Of a stretch of DNA of 64,000 bases, positions 52,466-62,500 are shown in pieces. The notes below the pieces were generated by a model. The model was given only the letters and a program-made list of their open reading frames with translations. It searched no databases and was not told where the DNA came from. How positions within the stretch are numbered: the first letter of the stretch is position 1; each line of letters opens with the position of its first letter. This DNA is from Psychrobacillus sp. OK028 (GTDB taxonomy: Bacteria > Bacillota > Bacilli > Bacillales_A > Planococcaceae), in the NCBI RefSeq assembly GCF_900103605.1, contig NZ_FNHY01000005.1, positions 220,018 through 284,017 on the forward strand, read 5' to 3'. The translations under genes were made by a program, and so were the position numbers.

Positions 52466-54070
52466 CTACCAAACGGCAATCGATCCATCCGTACGAGATT
52501 CTGTTCCTCCTTGAAGAACTCCTGTTTCATCGTTTCGCCAAATAATCTGTCCTCTACCAAAGCTCCCACTATCTGACGCCACTTGAACTTGATGCCCTTT
52601 TTGTATCAGACTTTGTACAAGATAGTTTGGGAATTCGGGTTCTACGTGGATTGTTGTACCTTTCATCCACTGCCAGCGAGGCATATCGAGTGCCGCCTGT
52701 GGATTTAACAAATAATCTACTGTATTCATCACTATTTGGAAATGACCTTGCGGCTGCATATAACCTCCCATTACGCCAAAAGGTCCTACTGCCTTCCCTT
52801 GTCTGCTTAGAAAACCTGGAATAATCGTATGAAACGTTCTTTTCCCTGGTTTTAACACATTGGGGTGAGATGCCTCCAATGAAAAATCATGTCCTCTATT
52901 TTGCATCGCAATACCTGTGTCTGGAATAACGATCCCTGAACCAAATCCCATATAATTACTTTGGATATAAGAAACCATATTCCCTTCTTCGTCGGCTGTT
53001 GCTAAATATACAGTTCCACCTTTAGGGATGTCATAAACTTCCGGATTTACTGCTTCTTCCTGTATTAAGGCTGATCGGTTTTTAGCGTATTCCTCGGATA
53101 ATAGCTGCTCCACACTTATTGGCATTTCTGCAGTCTCCGTTATAAATGCTTGACCATCTGTAAAAGCAAGCTTCATCGCTTCTACTTGATGATGGAGAGT
53201 CTCCGCACTTTGCCATCTCGGTTCCCCCAAGTTTTTGTAAACATTGAGGGCCATTAAAGCAATCATCCCTTGCCCATTCGGGGGAATTTCCCATACGTCA
53301 TAGCCTTTATAATTAACTGAAATTGGTTCTACCCATTCAACTTTGTATGTACGAAGATCATCTTTCGCTAAATAACCTCCATGTTTTTTCATAAACATAT
53401 CAATTTGCTCCGCTATTTCTCCTTCATAAAAATCACGCGCATTCGTTTCTCCTATCGCTCGAAGTGTACGTGCGTGACCTGGGGAGTTCCACATCTCTCC
53501 TATTTCAGGAGCTCTACCATTTGGTGCAAAGGTTTCAAACCAAGCATTAAATTCCTCGGAAGTAAACGTAGTCTTGTATTTGTTATATGCAATCTTCCAG
53601 TACTTCCCGAGTATTGGCGTTAAAGGATACCCTTCCTCTGCATATTGAATAGCAGGTTCTAACACTTCTCGAAGCGATAGCTTTCCAAATCTTTCTGATA
53701 ATGCAGCCCATGCAGCTGGAACGCCTGGCACGGTCACTGGTATAACGCCATGTACAGGCATTTTATCGTACCCTTTTTCTATTAACCCTTCAGCAGAAAT
53801 AGACTGTGGTGCAGGACCTGAGGCATTTAATCCGTAAAGCTTGTCTTTCATCCATACTAAAGCAAACGCGTCTCCACCAATTCCATTAGAGGTTGGTTCT
53901 ACTACTGTAAGTGCCGCGGCGGTAGCAATTGCTGCATCTATCGCGTTGCCACCTTTTTTTAATATATCTAACCCCGCCTGAGCAGCTAAAGGCTGTGAGG
54001 TCGCAACCATTCCTTTTCTAGCAAATACTGTATGACGCTTTCCTTGAAACGGATGATGTAAAAAATCCAT
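52466..54070 (-). CDS. ggt: Gamma-glutamyltransferase / acylase family protein
   Basis: A 534-residue N-terminal-nucleophile enzyme. ATG 54070 follows AGAGGGGG. GGT landmarks are GMVATSQPLAAQAGLDILKK, GGNAIDAAIATAAALTVVEP, GIGGDAFALVWM and the processing site before GGTVYLATADEEGNMVSYIQ, whose Thr is the nucleophile after autocleavage into two subunits. There is no signal peptide, so it is the cytoplasmic or YwrD-like branch and not the secreted one. Substrates (glutathione or gamma-glutamyl peptides, or an acyl amide) are not determined. Confidence 0.88.
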   Translation of the reverse strand: MDFLHHPFQGKRHTVFARKGMVATSQPLAAQAGLDILKKGGNAIDAAIATAAALTVVEPTSNGIGGDAFALVWMKDKLYGLNASGPAPQSISAEGLIEKGYDKMPVHGVIPVTVPGVPAAWAALSERFGKLSLREVLEPAIQYAEEGYPLTPILGKYWKIAYNKYKTTFTSEEFNAWFETFAPNGRAPEIGEMWNSPGHARTLRAIGETNARDFYEGEIAEQIDMFMKKHGGYLAKDDLRTYKVEWVEPISVNYKGYDVWEIPPNGQGMIALMALNVYKNLGEPRWQSAETLHHQVEAMKLAFTDGQAFITETAEMPISVEQLLSEEYAKNRSALIQEEAVNPEVYDIPKGGTVYLATADEEGNMVSYIQSNYMGFGSGIVIPDTGIAMQNRGHDFSLEASHPNVLKPGKRTFHTIIPGFLSRQGKAVGPFGVMGGYMQPQGHFQIVMNTVDYLLNPQAALDMPRWQWMKGTTIHVEPEFPNYLVQSLIQKGHQVQVASDSGSFGRGQIIWRNDETGVLQGGTESRTDGSIAVW

Positions 54071-54168
54071 TAAGAACCCCCTCTTATACCACACTTAGGT
54101 ATGCTTTGATTCATTAAGTATAATAAAAGAAGCACCTAAAATAAATAAGAATTTTCTTTCAATTAAAA

Positions 54169-54199
54169 AGAACACCTTCTCATAAAGAGAAGGTGCTCC
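54169..54199. terminator. Intrinsic terminator
   Basis: CACCTTCTC / GAGAAGGTG, downstream of the DJ-1/PfpI gene on the minus strand. Confidence 0.8.
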
Positions 54200-54220
54200 A
54201 AATATGTGTCTATTCAATTA

Positions 54221-54733
54221 TTAACCTAACAGTTTAACGATTTCTCTATTAAACGCAGGAATATCATCTGGGGTACGGCTGGTTATCAACTGATTTTGGC
54301 AAACAAATACTTCTTCATCATGGAATTTTACACCTGCATTTTCTAAGTCCACTTTAATCGACTTATACCCTGTAGCATCTCGACCATCCAATGTTTTCGC
54401 AGTAATGAGTAATTGTGGACCGTGACAAATTGCAAACACTGGTTTTTTCTCATCCATAAAATACTTGGCAAATTGAACAAACCGATCATCTGCTCGTAAA
54501 ATATCTGGCGAAAATCCTCCAGGTATAAATAGCGCATCAAAGTCTTCTGGTTTCACTTCGTCAATACCGTAATCGATTTTGACCGTTGCTTCTCCATTTT
54601 TACCTGTTACCTCTTTACCCGCTTCTTTTTCAATAGCAAATACTTCATGGCCTGCATCGTTCAGTGCCTGTGCCGGACCTGTGTATTCTACGTCTTCAAA
54701 CATATTTGTGATTAATGTTGCTACTTTAGCCAT
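54221..54733 (-). CDS. DJ-1/PfpI-family protein, YraA-like
   Basis: A 170-residue class I glutamine-amidotransferase-fold protein. The nucleophile elbow is AICHGPQLLITA with Cys near residue 101, and the conserved FIPGGFSPDILR and Asp/Glu in MFEDVEYTGP are present. The family includes PfpI-type proteases and stress-protective deglycase-like proteins such as YraA. Monocistronic, bounded by a terminator. Confidence 0.88.
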   Translation of the reverse strand: MAKVATLITNMFEDVEYTGPAQALNDAGHEVFAIEKEAGKEVTGKNGEATVKIDYGIDEVKPEDFDALFIPGGFSPDILRADDRFVQFAKYFMDEKKPVFAICHGPQLLITAKTLDGRDATGYKSIKVDLENAGVKFHDEEVFVCQNQLITSRTPDDIPAFNREIVKLLG

Positions 54734-54891
54734 TTCCTCACTCCTTGGTTTGTTTGGTTCTCTCTTACTATTCCACTAAACTTTGTCTAATAAACATAAA
54801 AATAAAAACCATTAGTCTGAAGACGTAGACATTTTTAACGCAGTTTTTTCATTTCCTAAGCTACATGATGGGGATCAGATATGAACCTACT

Positions 54892-55413
54892 TTAGGCCTC
54901 TATGGACTTTACGAGAATAAAGTCCATTTGTTCATCATCTCCCATGAAAAATGAGTGCTCTCCGAATCTTGTGAACCCCATCTTCTCATAGAAGGCTAGC
55001 GCATTTTCGTTTTTCTCCCAAACGCCTAGCCAGATTCGCTGCTTTTCTAACGTCTGTGCACGTTCTACTGCTTTTTGGTATAGTTGTTTACCTAACCCCG
55101 ATTTCTGAAACTCTTGCAGAATATAAATCCTCTCGATTTCAAGGTCTCTGTCTTCCATCTGCTCCGTCTGTGCATCTCCCACATTGAGTTTCAAATAGGC
55201 AGCAATTGCTCCATCTACATAGGCGACAAAAAATTCGGAGTTCGGATTGAGAAGCTCGCTCAATAGTTTCTCTTCTGTAAATGCTTTTGCCAAATAAGCT
55301 TTCATATCTTCCATTTTGTTGTGTTCATGAAAAGTTTCATAAAACGTTTGACGACCAATTTGCTGCAACTGGTGAAGATTTTCTGACGTACACTGGCGAA
55401 TCGTAATGGTCAT
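54892..55413 (-). CDS. paiA: Spermidine/spermine N-acetyltransferase PaiA-like
   Basis: A 173-residue GNAT enzyme closely resembling Bacillus subtilis PaiA: FYETFHEHNKMEDMKAYLAK, DAQTEQMEDRDLEIERIYIL, QKSGLGKQLYQKAVERA (acetyl-CoA loop) and WLGVWEKNENALAFYEKMGF. PaiA acetylates polyamines and protects against polyamine excess. ATG 55413 follows AAAGGAG at eight bases. It is alone here, without paiB. Confidence 0.88.
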   Translation of the reverse strand: MTITIRQCTSENLHQLQQIGRQTFYETFHEHNKMEDMKAYLAKAFTEEKLLSELLNPNSEFFVAYVDGAIAAYLKLNVGDAQTEQMEDRDLEIERIYILQEFQKSGLGKQLYQKAVERAQTLEKQRIWLGVWEKNENALAFYEKMGFTRFGEHSFFMGDDEQMDFILVKSIEA

Positions 55414-55446
55414 GGTGGTCACTCCTTTTACTCAAAATAACATAAA

Positions 55447-55477
55447 ATCCCTCACTCTTCGAAAAGAGGAAGGGATT
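55447..55477 (-). terminator. Terminator of the cdaA-cdaR-glmM operon
   Basis: AATCCCT / AGGGATT outer stem with inner CTCTT/AAGAG pairing, 70 bp after the glmM stop codon. Confidence 0.6.
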
Positions 55478-55550
55478 GATATTAAAAGTTTTCTAATCTT
55501 TTACGTTGTTCGTGCAGTATCAGGAGACGGTCCTGATTTGGCTTTCTAGC

Positions 55551-56903
55551 TTATTCTTCTAAGCCCATTTCAGCTTTTACAACTTCAACGATTCGGTTTA
55601 CGTAATTTTCGCATTCCTCTTCGGTTGCTGCTTCTACCATTACTCGAACTAATGGCTCTGTGCCAGATGGACGTACAAGAACACGACCATTTCCAGCCAT
55701 CTCACTTTCTACTTCACTAATAATAGCTGCTACTTTTTCATTTTCTGTTACGGCATGCTTATCCGTTACTCGAACATTAATAAGCTTTTGTGGATAGATG
55801 GTCATTTCGGAAGCAAGCTCGGAAAGTTTTTTTCCTGTTATTTTCATAATGTTTACGAGCTGTAAACCTGTTAATAACCCATCACCCGTTGTATTATAAT
55901 CCAAGAAAACAATATGTCCAGACTGTTCTCCGCCTAGGTTATAGCCATTTTTTTTCATCTCTTCTACCACGTATCGATCTCCAACCGCAGTTTTTACACT
56001 TGCCATATCATGTGTTTCTAAAGCTTTATAGAAACCCATATTACTCATCACAGTTGAAACAACTGTGCCGTTATTTAGACGACCGTGTGCATGAAGGTGC
56101 TTAGCACAAATATACATAATTTGATCTCCATCTACGATTTGTCCCTTTTCATCAACCGCAATCAGACGATCTCCATCTCCATCAAAAGCTAGCCCAACAT
56201 CTGCTCCTTTTTCTAGAACAAATTTTGCTAAGTTTTCTGGATGAGTTGAACCTACCCCATCGTTAATGTTCAAGCCATTCGGTGAAGATCCCATAGTAGA
56301 TAGATCTGCATCTAAATCTGCAAATACATGCGTACCAAGAGCCGATGTTGAACCATTTGCGCAGTCTAGGGCCACATGAATGCCTACAAATTCTTCATCT
56401 ATAGTCTGCTTCAAATATTGAATGTATTTTTGTCCACCCTCGAAATAATCAGAAACCGAACCAACACCTGCTCCAGTTGGACGTGGTAATTCATCTATAT
56501 CCTTATCTAATAACTGCTCAATTTCTTCCTCTTGTCCATCAGACAGTTTAAATCCATCAGAGCCAAAGAATTTAATGCCGTTGTCTGCCACTGGATTATG
56601 AGAGGCAGAAATCATCACTCCTGCATTTGCACTCATTGCTCTTGTTAAATAGGCAACAGCCGGTGTACTGACAACGCCTAAACGCATTACCTCGACTCCA
56701 ACCGATAATAGTCCCGCAACTAGTGCACCTTCAAGCATGTGCCCCGATATACGCGTATCTCGACCGATCAATACTTTCGGTCGTTCTGTTACTTCCTTTG
56801 TTAGTATATAGCCACCAACTCTACCTAATTTAAATGCAAGTTCTGGCGTTAGTTCTGAGTTTGCAACTCCTCTTACTCCATCAGTTCCAAAATATTTTCC
56901 CAT
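55551..56903 (-). CDS. glmM: Phosphoglucosamine mutase
   Basis: A 450-residue enzyme converting glucosamine-6-phosphate to glucosamine-1-phosphate, the step after Glm[14 protein letters not shown], the phosphoserine loop [20 protein letters not shown], the metal loop [11 protein letters not shown] and the C-terminal phosphate-binding [15 protein letters not shown] are all present. Length equals the family norm. It is the last gene of cdaA-cdaR-glmM, the conserved arrangement in which CdaR and GlmM restrain CdaA. Confidence 0.97.
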   Translation of the reverse strand: MGKYFGTDGVRGVANSELTPELAFKLGRVGGYILTKEVTERPKVLIGRDTRISGHMLEGALVAGLLSVGVEVMRLGVVSTPAVAYLTRAMSANAGVMISASHNPVADNGIKFFGSDGFKLSDGQEEEIEQLLDKDIDELPRPTGAGVGSVSDYFEGGQKYIQYLKQTIDEEFVGIHVALDCANGSTSALGTHVFADLDADLSTMGSSPNGLNINDGVGSTHPENLAKFVLEKGADVGLAFDGDGDRLIAVDEKGQIVDGDQIMYICAKHLHAHGRLNNGTVVSTVMSNMGFYKALETHDMASVKTAVGDRYVVEEMKKNGYNLGGEQSGHIVFLDYNTTGDGLLTGLQLVNIMKITGKKLSELASEMTIYPQKLINVRVTDKHAVTENEKVAAIISEVESEMAGNGRVLVRPSGTEPLVRVMVEAATEEECENYVNRIVEVVKAEMGLEE

Positions 56904-56938
56904 TTTATGCTTCTCTCCTTAAAAACCTGTTCTGTCTA

Positions 56939-58210
56939 TTAAGCTTCTTTAACCGTGAGAACTGCTTCCTTCTCAGAAGTTACCCACTCTATATCCGAGG
57001 AACCTTCTACTTGGATAGGTAGTATGCTTTCCCCCACTTCGGATTTTGTTGCTTCTACATATATAGAGAAGTTGTTAAGCTGAACTTTTTCTAATGCCTC
57101 CGCTGTTCCTTTAGCAACAACTGAAATGGTGCCATTTGCTGGTTTTACAAAATTACTTACCAAGTTCTCTGGCAGTCCTCTCACCGTGATGGCAACTTGT
57201 TCAAATGACTTTTCTATAATGGTTGAAACAGTATCTTCTTGTTCCTCTGTTTCTACTGCATCAGGATCAGGAGCAATCGTAACGTCTCCTGTAATCTCAA
57301 TTGTCTCTTTGGATAACTTTGTAACCCCTTCTGGTACAGCTAATTTCAAATCAAAGCTACCAGACTTCTCTATTTTACTGATATCTACGTCGACATTTAA
57401 TTGTTGTATTTTATCGAGTACTGGTTTTGGTCCATATAATCGAATTGTTTCAGTCTTTGTAGTTAATCCATTTACGGTGATTCCTTCTTTCGGATTCCCT
57501 TGTTTCACAAGAGCTATAGGTACCACTTTACTATACTCTTCTACTTTCACGCTTACTTGAACAGAGCTTGGTTCCACGATAACATCTAGCTTATTTAAGT
57601 CAAGATCCAGTACTTTAACAGTTGTTTCTTGCTCAAAGGACTTATTGATGCCCTGATCTCCTGAAATAGTTGCTTTTACATAACCTATGCTATTGATAAC
57701 ACTTTTTGCTCCTGTAATCGTTACTTTTTGTGGTTTCACCTCATATGACTTAACCACATAGTTTTCAGCTAACAGACTTTCATTCATGTCCGTTTCTACG
57801 TTAAATTCACGAGATATCCGCTCTTCAATCACAACGTCTACAAATTGGGGATCTGTTCGAACATTTAATTTTTCCATAAAATTTTCCGTGGAAATCGGGA
57901 CACGATGCGTACCGATTGTTAGCTCCCGGAGATCCACAAATACTTTAAAGTCTTTCATCAATTTAGCCGAAGCCACTAATTGACTGGGACCTTCTACATT
58001 TACGTTCACCGTCTTCGGTGGACCACTTACTACTAGATTATCATCATCATAATACACTTCAAGTGGGATATCACGAATGACATCAACATTATTGTTACTT
58101 GCATTTGTATTGTCACTTTCCATTTCACTTTTAACACTGATAAAAAGAGCAATGGCTAAAATTAGTGCAGTTATCCGCAAGAACCATGGATTATTCATCA
58201 TCTTATCCAT
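56939..58210 (-). CDS. cdaR: CdaA regulator with YbbR repeats
   Basis: A 423-residue membrane-anchored regulator of diadenylate cyclase. One N-terminal span (ITALILAIALFISV) places the rest outside the membrane. Four YbbR repeats follow, seen in DIPLEVYYDDDNLVVSGPPK, REFNVETDMNESLLAENYVV, VVPIALVKQGNPKEGITVNG and the last near SFEQVAITVRGLPENLVSNF. GGAGGGGG precedes ATG 58210; it overlaps the end of cdaA by 8 bp. Confidence 0.95.
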   Translation of the reverse strand: MDKMMNNPWFLRITALILAIALFISVKSEMESDNTNASNNNVDVIRDIPLEVYYDDDNLVVSGPPKTVNVNVEGPSQLVASAKLMKDFKVFVDLRELTIGTHRVPISTENFMEKLNVRTDPQFVDVVIEERISREFNVETDMNESLLAENYVVKSYEVKPQKVTITGAKSVINSIGYVKATISGDQGINKSFEQETTVKVLDLDLNKLDVIVEPSSVQVSVKVEEYSKVVPIALVKQGNPKEGITVNGLTTKTETIRLYGPKPVLDKIQQLNVDVDISKIEKSGSFDLKLAVPEGVTKLSKETIEITGDVTIAPDPDAVETEEQEDTVSTIIEKSFEQVAITVRGLPENLVSNFVKPANGTISVVAKGTAEALEKVQLNNFSIYVEATKSEVGESILPIQVEGSSDIEWVTSEKEAVLTVKEA

Positions 58211-59036
58211 TTTGTTTCCCCCTCCACAACCATTTAGAAGACGTTACTTGCTCCTCTGTTGGAAACCAAAGGCGAGTTAAATGGGACTCAAATTCCTCGA
58301 TTGATAAATCTCTTCTTAAATCCCCATTGGAGGTTAAGCTGATTGCACCAGTTTCTTCTGATACCACAATCGTTATCGCATCTGTCACTTCACTCAAACC
58401 AATTGCAGCTCGATGCCTCGTTCCTAGCTCTTTTGATATGAAAGGACTTTCGGATAAAGGCAAGTAGGAAGCTGCCGAAGCAATTGTATCTTTTTTAATA
58501 ATAACGGCTCCATCATGAAGAGGAGTGTTCGGGATAAATATATTAATAAGAAGCTCTGATGTAATATAGGAGTTTAACGGGATGCCCGTTTCTATATAAT
58601 CTGTCAAACCAGTTTCTCTCTCAATAGAGATGAGTGCTCCGATTCGTCTTTTTGCCATATAACTAATCGATTTTGTCATCGCTGTAATGAGTCGTCCTTG
58701 CTCTTCCTCGACTTGTAAGGTACTTCTAGAGAATAACTTCCCCCTACCAATCTGCTCGAGCGCTCTTCTTATTTCAGGTTGGAAAATAATAATAATGGCT
58801 AAGAAGCCAAATTCAATTACACGATCCAACAACCAATCAAGCGTGTTTAAGCCAAAAAAGTCTGTAATAACTCGTGCAATTACAATGACAAAAATACCTT
58901 TCAACAATTGAACTGCTTTGGTTCCTTTTATCAAGGTAATTACTTTATAAATGACAAACCATACAAATAAAACATCTAAAATATTTACAATAACGTTTAC
59001 TGGCATTAGGTCTGTAAATTGCTCCATAAACGACAT
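58203..59036 (-). CDS. cdaA: Diadenylate cyclase CdaA
   Basis: A 277-residue membrane enzyme making c-di-AMP from two ATP. ATG 59036 (MSFMEQF) behind GTGGGGGA is chosen because it gives the family length of about 273; the longer frame adds 36 residues. Three N-terminal helices (VLFVWFVIYKVITL and others) precede the DAC domain with DGAVIIKKDTI and LGTRHRAAIGLSEVTDA, the catalytic DGA and RHR motifs. Its product is the ligand of the riboswitch before ktrB at 8537-8722. Confidence 0.96.
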   Translation of the reverse strand: MSFMEQFTDLMPVNVIVNILDVLFVWFVIYKVITLIKGTKAVQLLKGIFVIVIARVITDFFGLNTLDWLLDRVIEFGFLAIIIIFQPEIRRALEQIGRGKLFSRSTLQVEEEQGRLITAMTKSISYMAKRRIGALISIERETGLTDYIETGIPLNSYITSELLINIFIPNTPLHDGAVIIKKDTIASAASYLPLSESPFISKELGTRHRAAIGLSEVTDAITIVVSEETGAISLTSNGDLRRDLSIEEFESHLTRLWFPTEEQVTSSKWLWRGKQNG

Positions 59037-59119
59037 GTGGCATCCCCCACTTTTCATCACTAATCCATTTCTAAATAAGTATAACATAATTACGAGAATC
59101 CCTCGCTTTTGGAAGAAAA

Positions 59120-59260
59120 AAAGCGCAAGCGCTATGTAAGTCACGTAAAGGTGTCCTTTGCAGATGGGAAGTGAGTCTAAATTTGTGACACTGACTGACC
59201 CGTATCTTGTTGCCCAGAAACACTGAAGTGACTCGGGGGGCTGAGTGCTGGAGTAGGACT
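59120..59260. repeat. Possible decayed Bacillaceae intergenic repeat
   Basis: Starts AAAAAGCGCAAGCGCTATGT, a GCGC-AAGCGC palindrome often seen between genes in this group, and runs into GACTCGGGGGGCTGAGTGCT. No coding signal. The boundaries are uncertain. Confidence 0.4.
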
Positions 59261-59297
59261 GACTCTGAGTAAAAAGTGTTTACTTTTTTGTGCCTAA

Positions 59298-59330
59298 AAA
59301 AGTCTATCCAATATCTATGGATAGACTTTT
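59298..59330 (-). terminator. Terminator of sigW-rsiW
   Basis: AAAAGTCTATCC / GGATAGACTTTT, 3 bp from the rsiW stop codon. Confidence 0.9.
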
Positions 59331-59332
59331 AG

Positions 59333-59962
59333 TTATTTTGCTTCTTCTTTTTCAAAGAATGATACGACTTCCTGGGCACCATATTTAATGTTATACCATA
59401 GCCAGTCAAACACTTCATTTATTTCCTCACTAGTGCCGGTAATATTTGCGGTTGAAGCCATATATGCAGAACCGTTGATAATAGTTAAGTTTCCATCTAA
59501 TTCTCCATCAATCCGGACATCTCCGTTACGGACGACTAGATCACCTTTCACTACTTGTCCTTTAGGGATAATAACCGTTTCTCCCTCTACTACTACGTTT
59601 TCTTGCTTCGTAAATGAGAACTGCTGCTCATCATTAAAATTTGTAAAAAGTGCACCGCTCATCAACAAAAGGAACATTGCAGCCGCTGCAAGAACTGGAT
59701 GACGTCGCAACCACTTGCTTACTCCTGCATGAGACTTCTCTTTCGGTAATCTAGCTATAACGGAATGACTGAAATCATTTGGCGCCTCTATATGAGCAGC
59801 CCCTTTGACGAAAGCAACAACATCGCTTAACTCATGCATATGGGCCTTACAAGCTTCGCATGATTGCAAATGAGATTTAAGTTCCAGTTCATGTTCACGG
59901 CTGATTTCACCATCTAGATATTCGTGCATAAAGTGAACAATTCGTTCTGGACACGCATTCAT
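59333..59962 (-). CDS. rsiW: Anti-sigma-W factor RsiW
   Basis: A 209-residue membrane anti-sigma factor. The cytoplasmic zinc-finger region (zf-HC2) shows HELELKSHLQSCEACKAHM (His-x3-Cys-x2-Cys). A single span at about 88-105 (HPVLAAAAMFLLLMSGALF) leads to an outer part (VIIPKGQVVKGDLVVRNGDV) of beta repeats, resembling bactofilin-like turns. Stress-triggered proteolysis of RsiW releases SigW. It lies 17 bp after sigW. Confidence 0.93.
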   Translation of the reverse strand: MNACPERIVHFMHEYLDGEISREHELELKSHLQSCEACKAHMHELSDVVAFVKGAAHIEAPNDFSHSVIARLPKEKSHAGVSKWLRRHPVLAAAAMFLLLMSGALFTNFNDEQQFSFTKQENVVVEGETVIIPKGQVVKGDLVVRNGDVRIDGELDGNLTIINGSAYMASTANITGTSEEINEVFDWLWYNIKYGAQEVVSFFEKEEAK

Positions 59963-59979
59963 CGTGATTCCCTCCTATA

Positions 59980-60552
59980 TTAGATATGAGGCTGTCTGCT
60001 TAGCTGTTTTCTAAGCGCTTCTCGTCCTCTATGAATTCTTGTTTTAACTGTTCCAAGTGGTAAATCTAATATCTCGCTTATTTCTTGCAGAGATAATTCT
60101 TCCATATATTTCAATACAATAGCCGACCTATATTTATCCGGAAGCCTACTAATTTCATACTGTATGCGTTCCTGTAGCTCAAGCTTCATAAGTTCTTCTT
60201 CTGGAAGCTCATCAGAAGTTGCAATTTGAGAATACATATCAAGTCCTTCTGTACCTCTTACTTCTGCATCCAAATAATAATCCGGCTTTTTTTTTCGAAT
60301 ACGATCTATACATAGATTTGTCGCAATTCTATACAACCAAGTTGAAAACTTTCTTTTTTGATCAAACGTATGAATATTAATATAAGCACGAACAAACGCC
60401 TCTTGAGCTATGTCCTCTGCCTCATGTCGGTTACCAAGCATTCTAAAGCATACTTGATATAGCCTATGCTGGTAAAGGTCGACAATCTCCGCGAATGCGT
60501 CTTTATCGCCTTTTAATACCTGTTTTATTCTTTTGTTCACTAACGCATCCAT
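59980..60552 (-). CDS. sigW: ECF sigma factor SigW
   Basis: A 190-residue extracytoplasmic-function sigma factor for envelope stress and antibiotic response. ATG 60552 (MDALVNKRIK) is chosen for a GGAGG box and family length of about 187. Region 2 has FRMLGNRHEAEDIAQEAFVR and KRKFSTWLYRIATNLCIDRI; region 4 has LSLQEISEILDLPLGTVKTR. The autoregulated SigW promoter lies just upstream at 60593-60619. Confidence 0.95.
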   Translation of the reverse strand: MDALVNKRIKQVLKGDKDAFAEIVDLYQHRLYQVCFRMLGNRHEAEDIAQEAFVRAYINIHTFDQKRKFSTWLYRIATNLCIDRIRKKKPDYYLDAEVRGTEGLDMYSQIATSDELPEEELMKLELQERIQYEISRLPDKYRSAIVLKYMEELSLQEISEILDLPLGTVKTRIHRGREALRKQLSRQPHI

Positions 60553-60592
60553 CGTGTAATATCGCCTCCGCTCCATGCGGCTGTCTTACCTA

Positions 60593-60619
60593 TACGTATG
60601 AAGGTATCAACAGGTTTCA
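60593..60619 (-). promoter_or_regulatory. SigW-type autoregulatory promoter
   Basis: TGAAAC (60619-60614), 17 bp, then CGTA (60596-60593) on the minus strand. TGAAAC-N16/17-CGTA is the SigW consensus, as at Bacillus subtilis sigW. Confidence 0.85.
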
Positions 60620-60680
60620 TTTTATTTTATATATATTAATATTATCAAACATTTCCATCTTTGTGTGCATTTTCAAAAAG

Positions 60681-60709
60681 AAAAAAGCAGACTTTATGTC
60701 CACTTTTTT
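60681..60709 (-). terminator. Terminator after arginase gene
   Basis: AAAAAAGTGGAC / GTCTGCTTTTTT on the minus strand, with the usual T run. Confidence 0.7.
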
Positions 60710-60732
60710 CTTCAAGATGTACCTTATTTGTT

Positions 60733-61632
60733 TTACACTAAGCTTTCTCCTAATAACGAACCCATCAGTCCAACTGCTACATCAGCTGTTTTATTTTTTT
60801 CATCGAGAATAGGGTTTACTTCTACGAATTCAGCCGAAGTTATCATATTGGAGGCATAGAGCATCTCCATCGCTAAATGACTTTCACGGTAAGAAATACC
60901 CCCAGCCACTGGAGTTCCTACCCCTGGAGTATACAGTGGATCTAAACCATCTAAATCAAGCGAAAGATGTACCCCATCCACCTTGCGATCCTTGAAATAC
61001 TGAATTGTTTGAGTCATCACTTCCGACATCCCAAGCTTATCAATTTCATGCATGGAGAAAACTTTAATTCCTTTTTCTTTTATAAGTTCTCGTTCTCCTG
61101 GATCTACGGAACGAGCCCCAATAATAACAACATTCTCCGGTATAATCTTTGGTGCAAAATCACGAATATTCACTAGTGCCTCATGACCTAAACCAATACT
61201 AACTGCAAGTGGCATTCCATGGATATTTCCAGAAGGAGACGTTTCAGCTGTATTTAAATCGGCATGCGCATCATACCAAATGACTCCTAGGTTGTCATAG
61301 TGATCTGCTAATCCTGCAAGTGTACCTATTGCGATACTGTGATCACCACCAAGCACTATCGGGAAGTTACCGTCACCAATAATCTGATTCACTCGATTAG
61401 CAAGTGAGGTATTCGCTGCAATTACTTCTTCCAGATTACGTAATTTCGTATTTTGAGAAAGCTCTCTTCTACCTATTGCAATATCACCAACGTCATCAAC
61501 AGCGTGCCCCAAATTCTGAAGTCTTTCTACCACTCCTGCATATCGTATAGCGCTTGGCCCCATATCGACACCTCTTCTATTTTGACCAAGGTCCATTGGA
61601 ACACCGATAATTGATATATTTAATTTATTCAT
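60733..61632 (-). CDS. rocF: Arginase
   Basis: A 299-residue binuclear manganese enzyme splitting arginine to ornithine and urea. Metal ligands are visible in LGGDHSIAIGT, WYDAHADLNT and SLDLDGLDP; SGNIHGMPLAV and TSAEFVEVNPILDE also match RocF. Length is standard. A PFVP-like putative catabolic partner (rocD, rocE) is not in the window. Confidence 0.96.
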   Translation of the reverse strand: MNKLNISIIGVPMDLGQNRRGVDMGPSAIRYAGVVERLQNLGHAVDDVGDIAIGRRELSQNTKLRNLEEVIAANTSLANRVNQIIGDGNFPIVLGGDHSIAIGTLAGLADHYDNLGVIWYDAHADLNTAETSPSGNIHGMPLAVSIGLGHEALVNIRDFAPKIIPENVVIIGARSVDPGERELIKEKGIKVFSMHEIDKLGMSEVMTQTIQYFKDRKVDGVHLSLDLDGLDPLYTPGVGTPVAGGISYRESHLAMEMLYASNMITSAEFVEVNPILDEKNKTADVAVGLMGSLLGESLV

Positions 61633-61702
61633 TACTTTATACCCCCTTTAGTTGTTACACCTATTGTAAGTGCTAAAGGGCAGTTGGCTCAACCGAGCAT
61701 AA

Positions 61703-62284
61703 TTACGAATATTTATTCATCAACTGAACGAGCATATATTGCACTTCCGGCCACTCACTATCAATGATAGAGTACACTATTGCATTTCGAACAGAACCAT
61801 TCGATCTAATTCGTTCATTTCTCAATATACCCTCTTTTACGCCGCCAATTCGTTCAATTGCTCGCTGAGAGGATACATTCAATTCATCTGTTTTAAACTG
61901 TACACGAATGGTCCCCAACTGCTCAAAGCAATATTTTAACAATAAATACTTACAAGTTGTATTTACATGTGTACGCTGATATTGTTTCCCATAAAAAGTA
62001 GAACCTATCTCGCAACTATAATTTGAATGATCTATTCCATATATACGGGTAGTTCCCATAATCTCTTTCGTTTCTGTATTTTCTACGACAAATGCATGCG
62101 CAGTTCCTTCCACATTCATTTGATGAATTCCAGCACTCAACCATTTTTCTAGCTGGTCTTTGTTTTCAATTTTATTTAACATAAACTCAAAAATCTTAGG
62201 TTCATACAGCTCCCACAATAGATTACTATCTGAAGTGAGGAGTGGACGCAAAGTCACATCCCCATAGGTTAATGTCTCTGTCAA
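61703..62284 (-). CDS. RimJ/RimL-type GNAT acetyltransferase
   Basis: A 193-residue GNAT enzyme of the ribosomal-protein acetyltransferase-like group: TYGDVTLRPLLTSDSNLLWE, CEIGSTFYGKQYQRTHVNTT, FKTDELNVSSQRAIERIGGV and EGILRNERIRSNGSVRNAIV. The start TTG 62284 is preferred because AGGAGG lies eight bases upstream; an apparent GTG at 62293 overlaps the box. The acceptor is unknown. Confidence 0.85.
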   Translation of the reverse strand: MTETLTYGDVTLRPLLTSDSNLLWELYEPKIFEFMLNKIENKDQLEKWLSAGIHQMNVEGTAHAFVVENTETKEIMGTTRIYGIDHSNYSCEIGSTFYGKQYQRTHVNTTCKYLLLKYCFEQLGTIRVQFKTDELNVSSQRAIERIGGVKEGILRNERIRSNGSVRNAIVYSIIDSEWPEVQYMLVQLMNKYS

Positions 62285-62401
62285 ATCGTACACCTCCTAT
62301 TTTTAATTATCATAAAGGAAAGTGCTCTATATTGGAAAGTATTTATTACCACAAAAAAACTCCTTCAACATTTCGTTGAAAGAGTTTCATTATAATATGT
62401 A

Positions 62402-62474
62402 TGGAGCCTAGCGGGATCGAACCGCTGACCTCCTGCGTGCAAGGCAGGCGCTCTCCCAGCTGAGCTAAGGCCCC
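62402..62474 (-). tRNA. tRNA-Ala (UGC)
   Basis: Cloverleaf with GGGGCCT / AGGCTCC acceptor, D-arm AGCTCAGCTGGGAGAGC, anticodon loop CTTGCAC and GGTTCGATCC T-arm. CCA is not encoded. Confidence 0.95.
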
Positions 62475-62500
62475 AAGAATTTTTTTATATAGAAAATAAA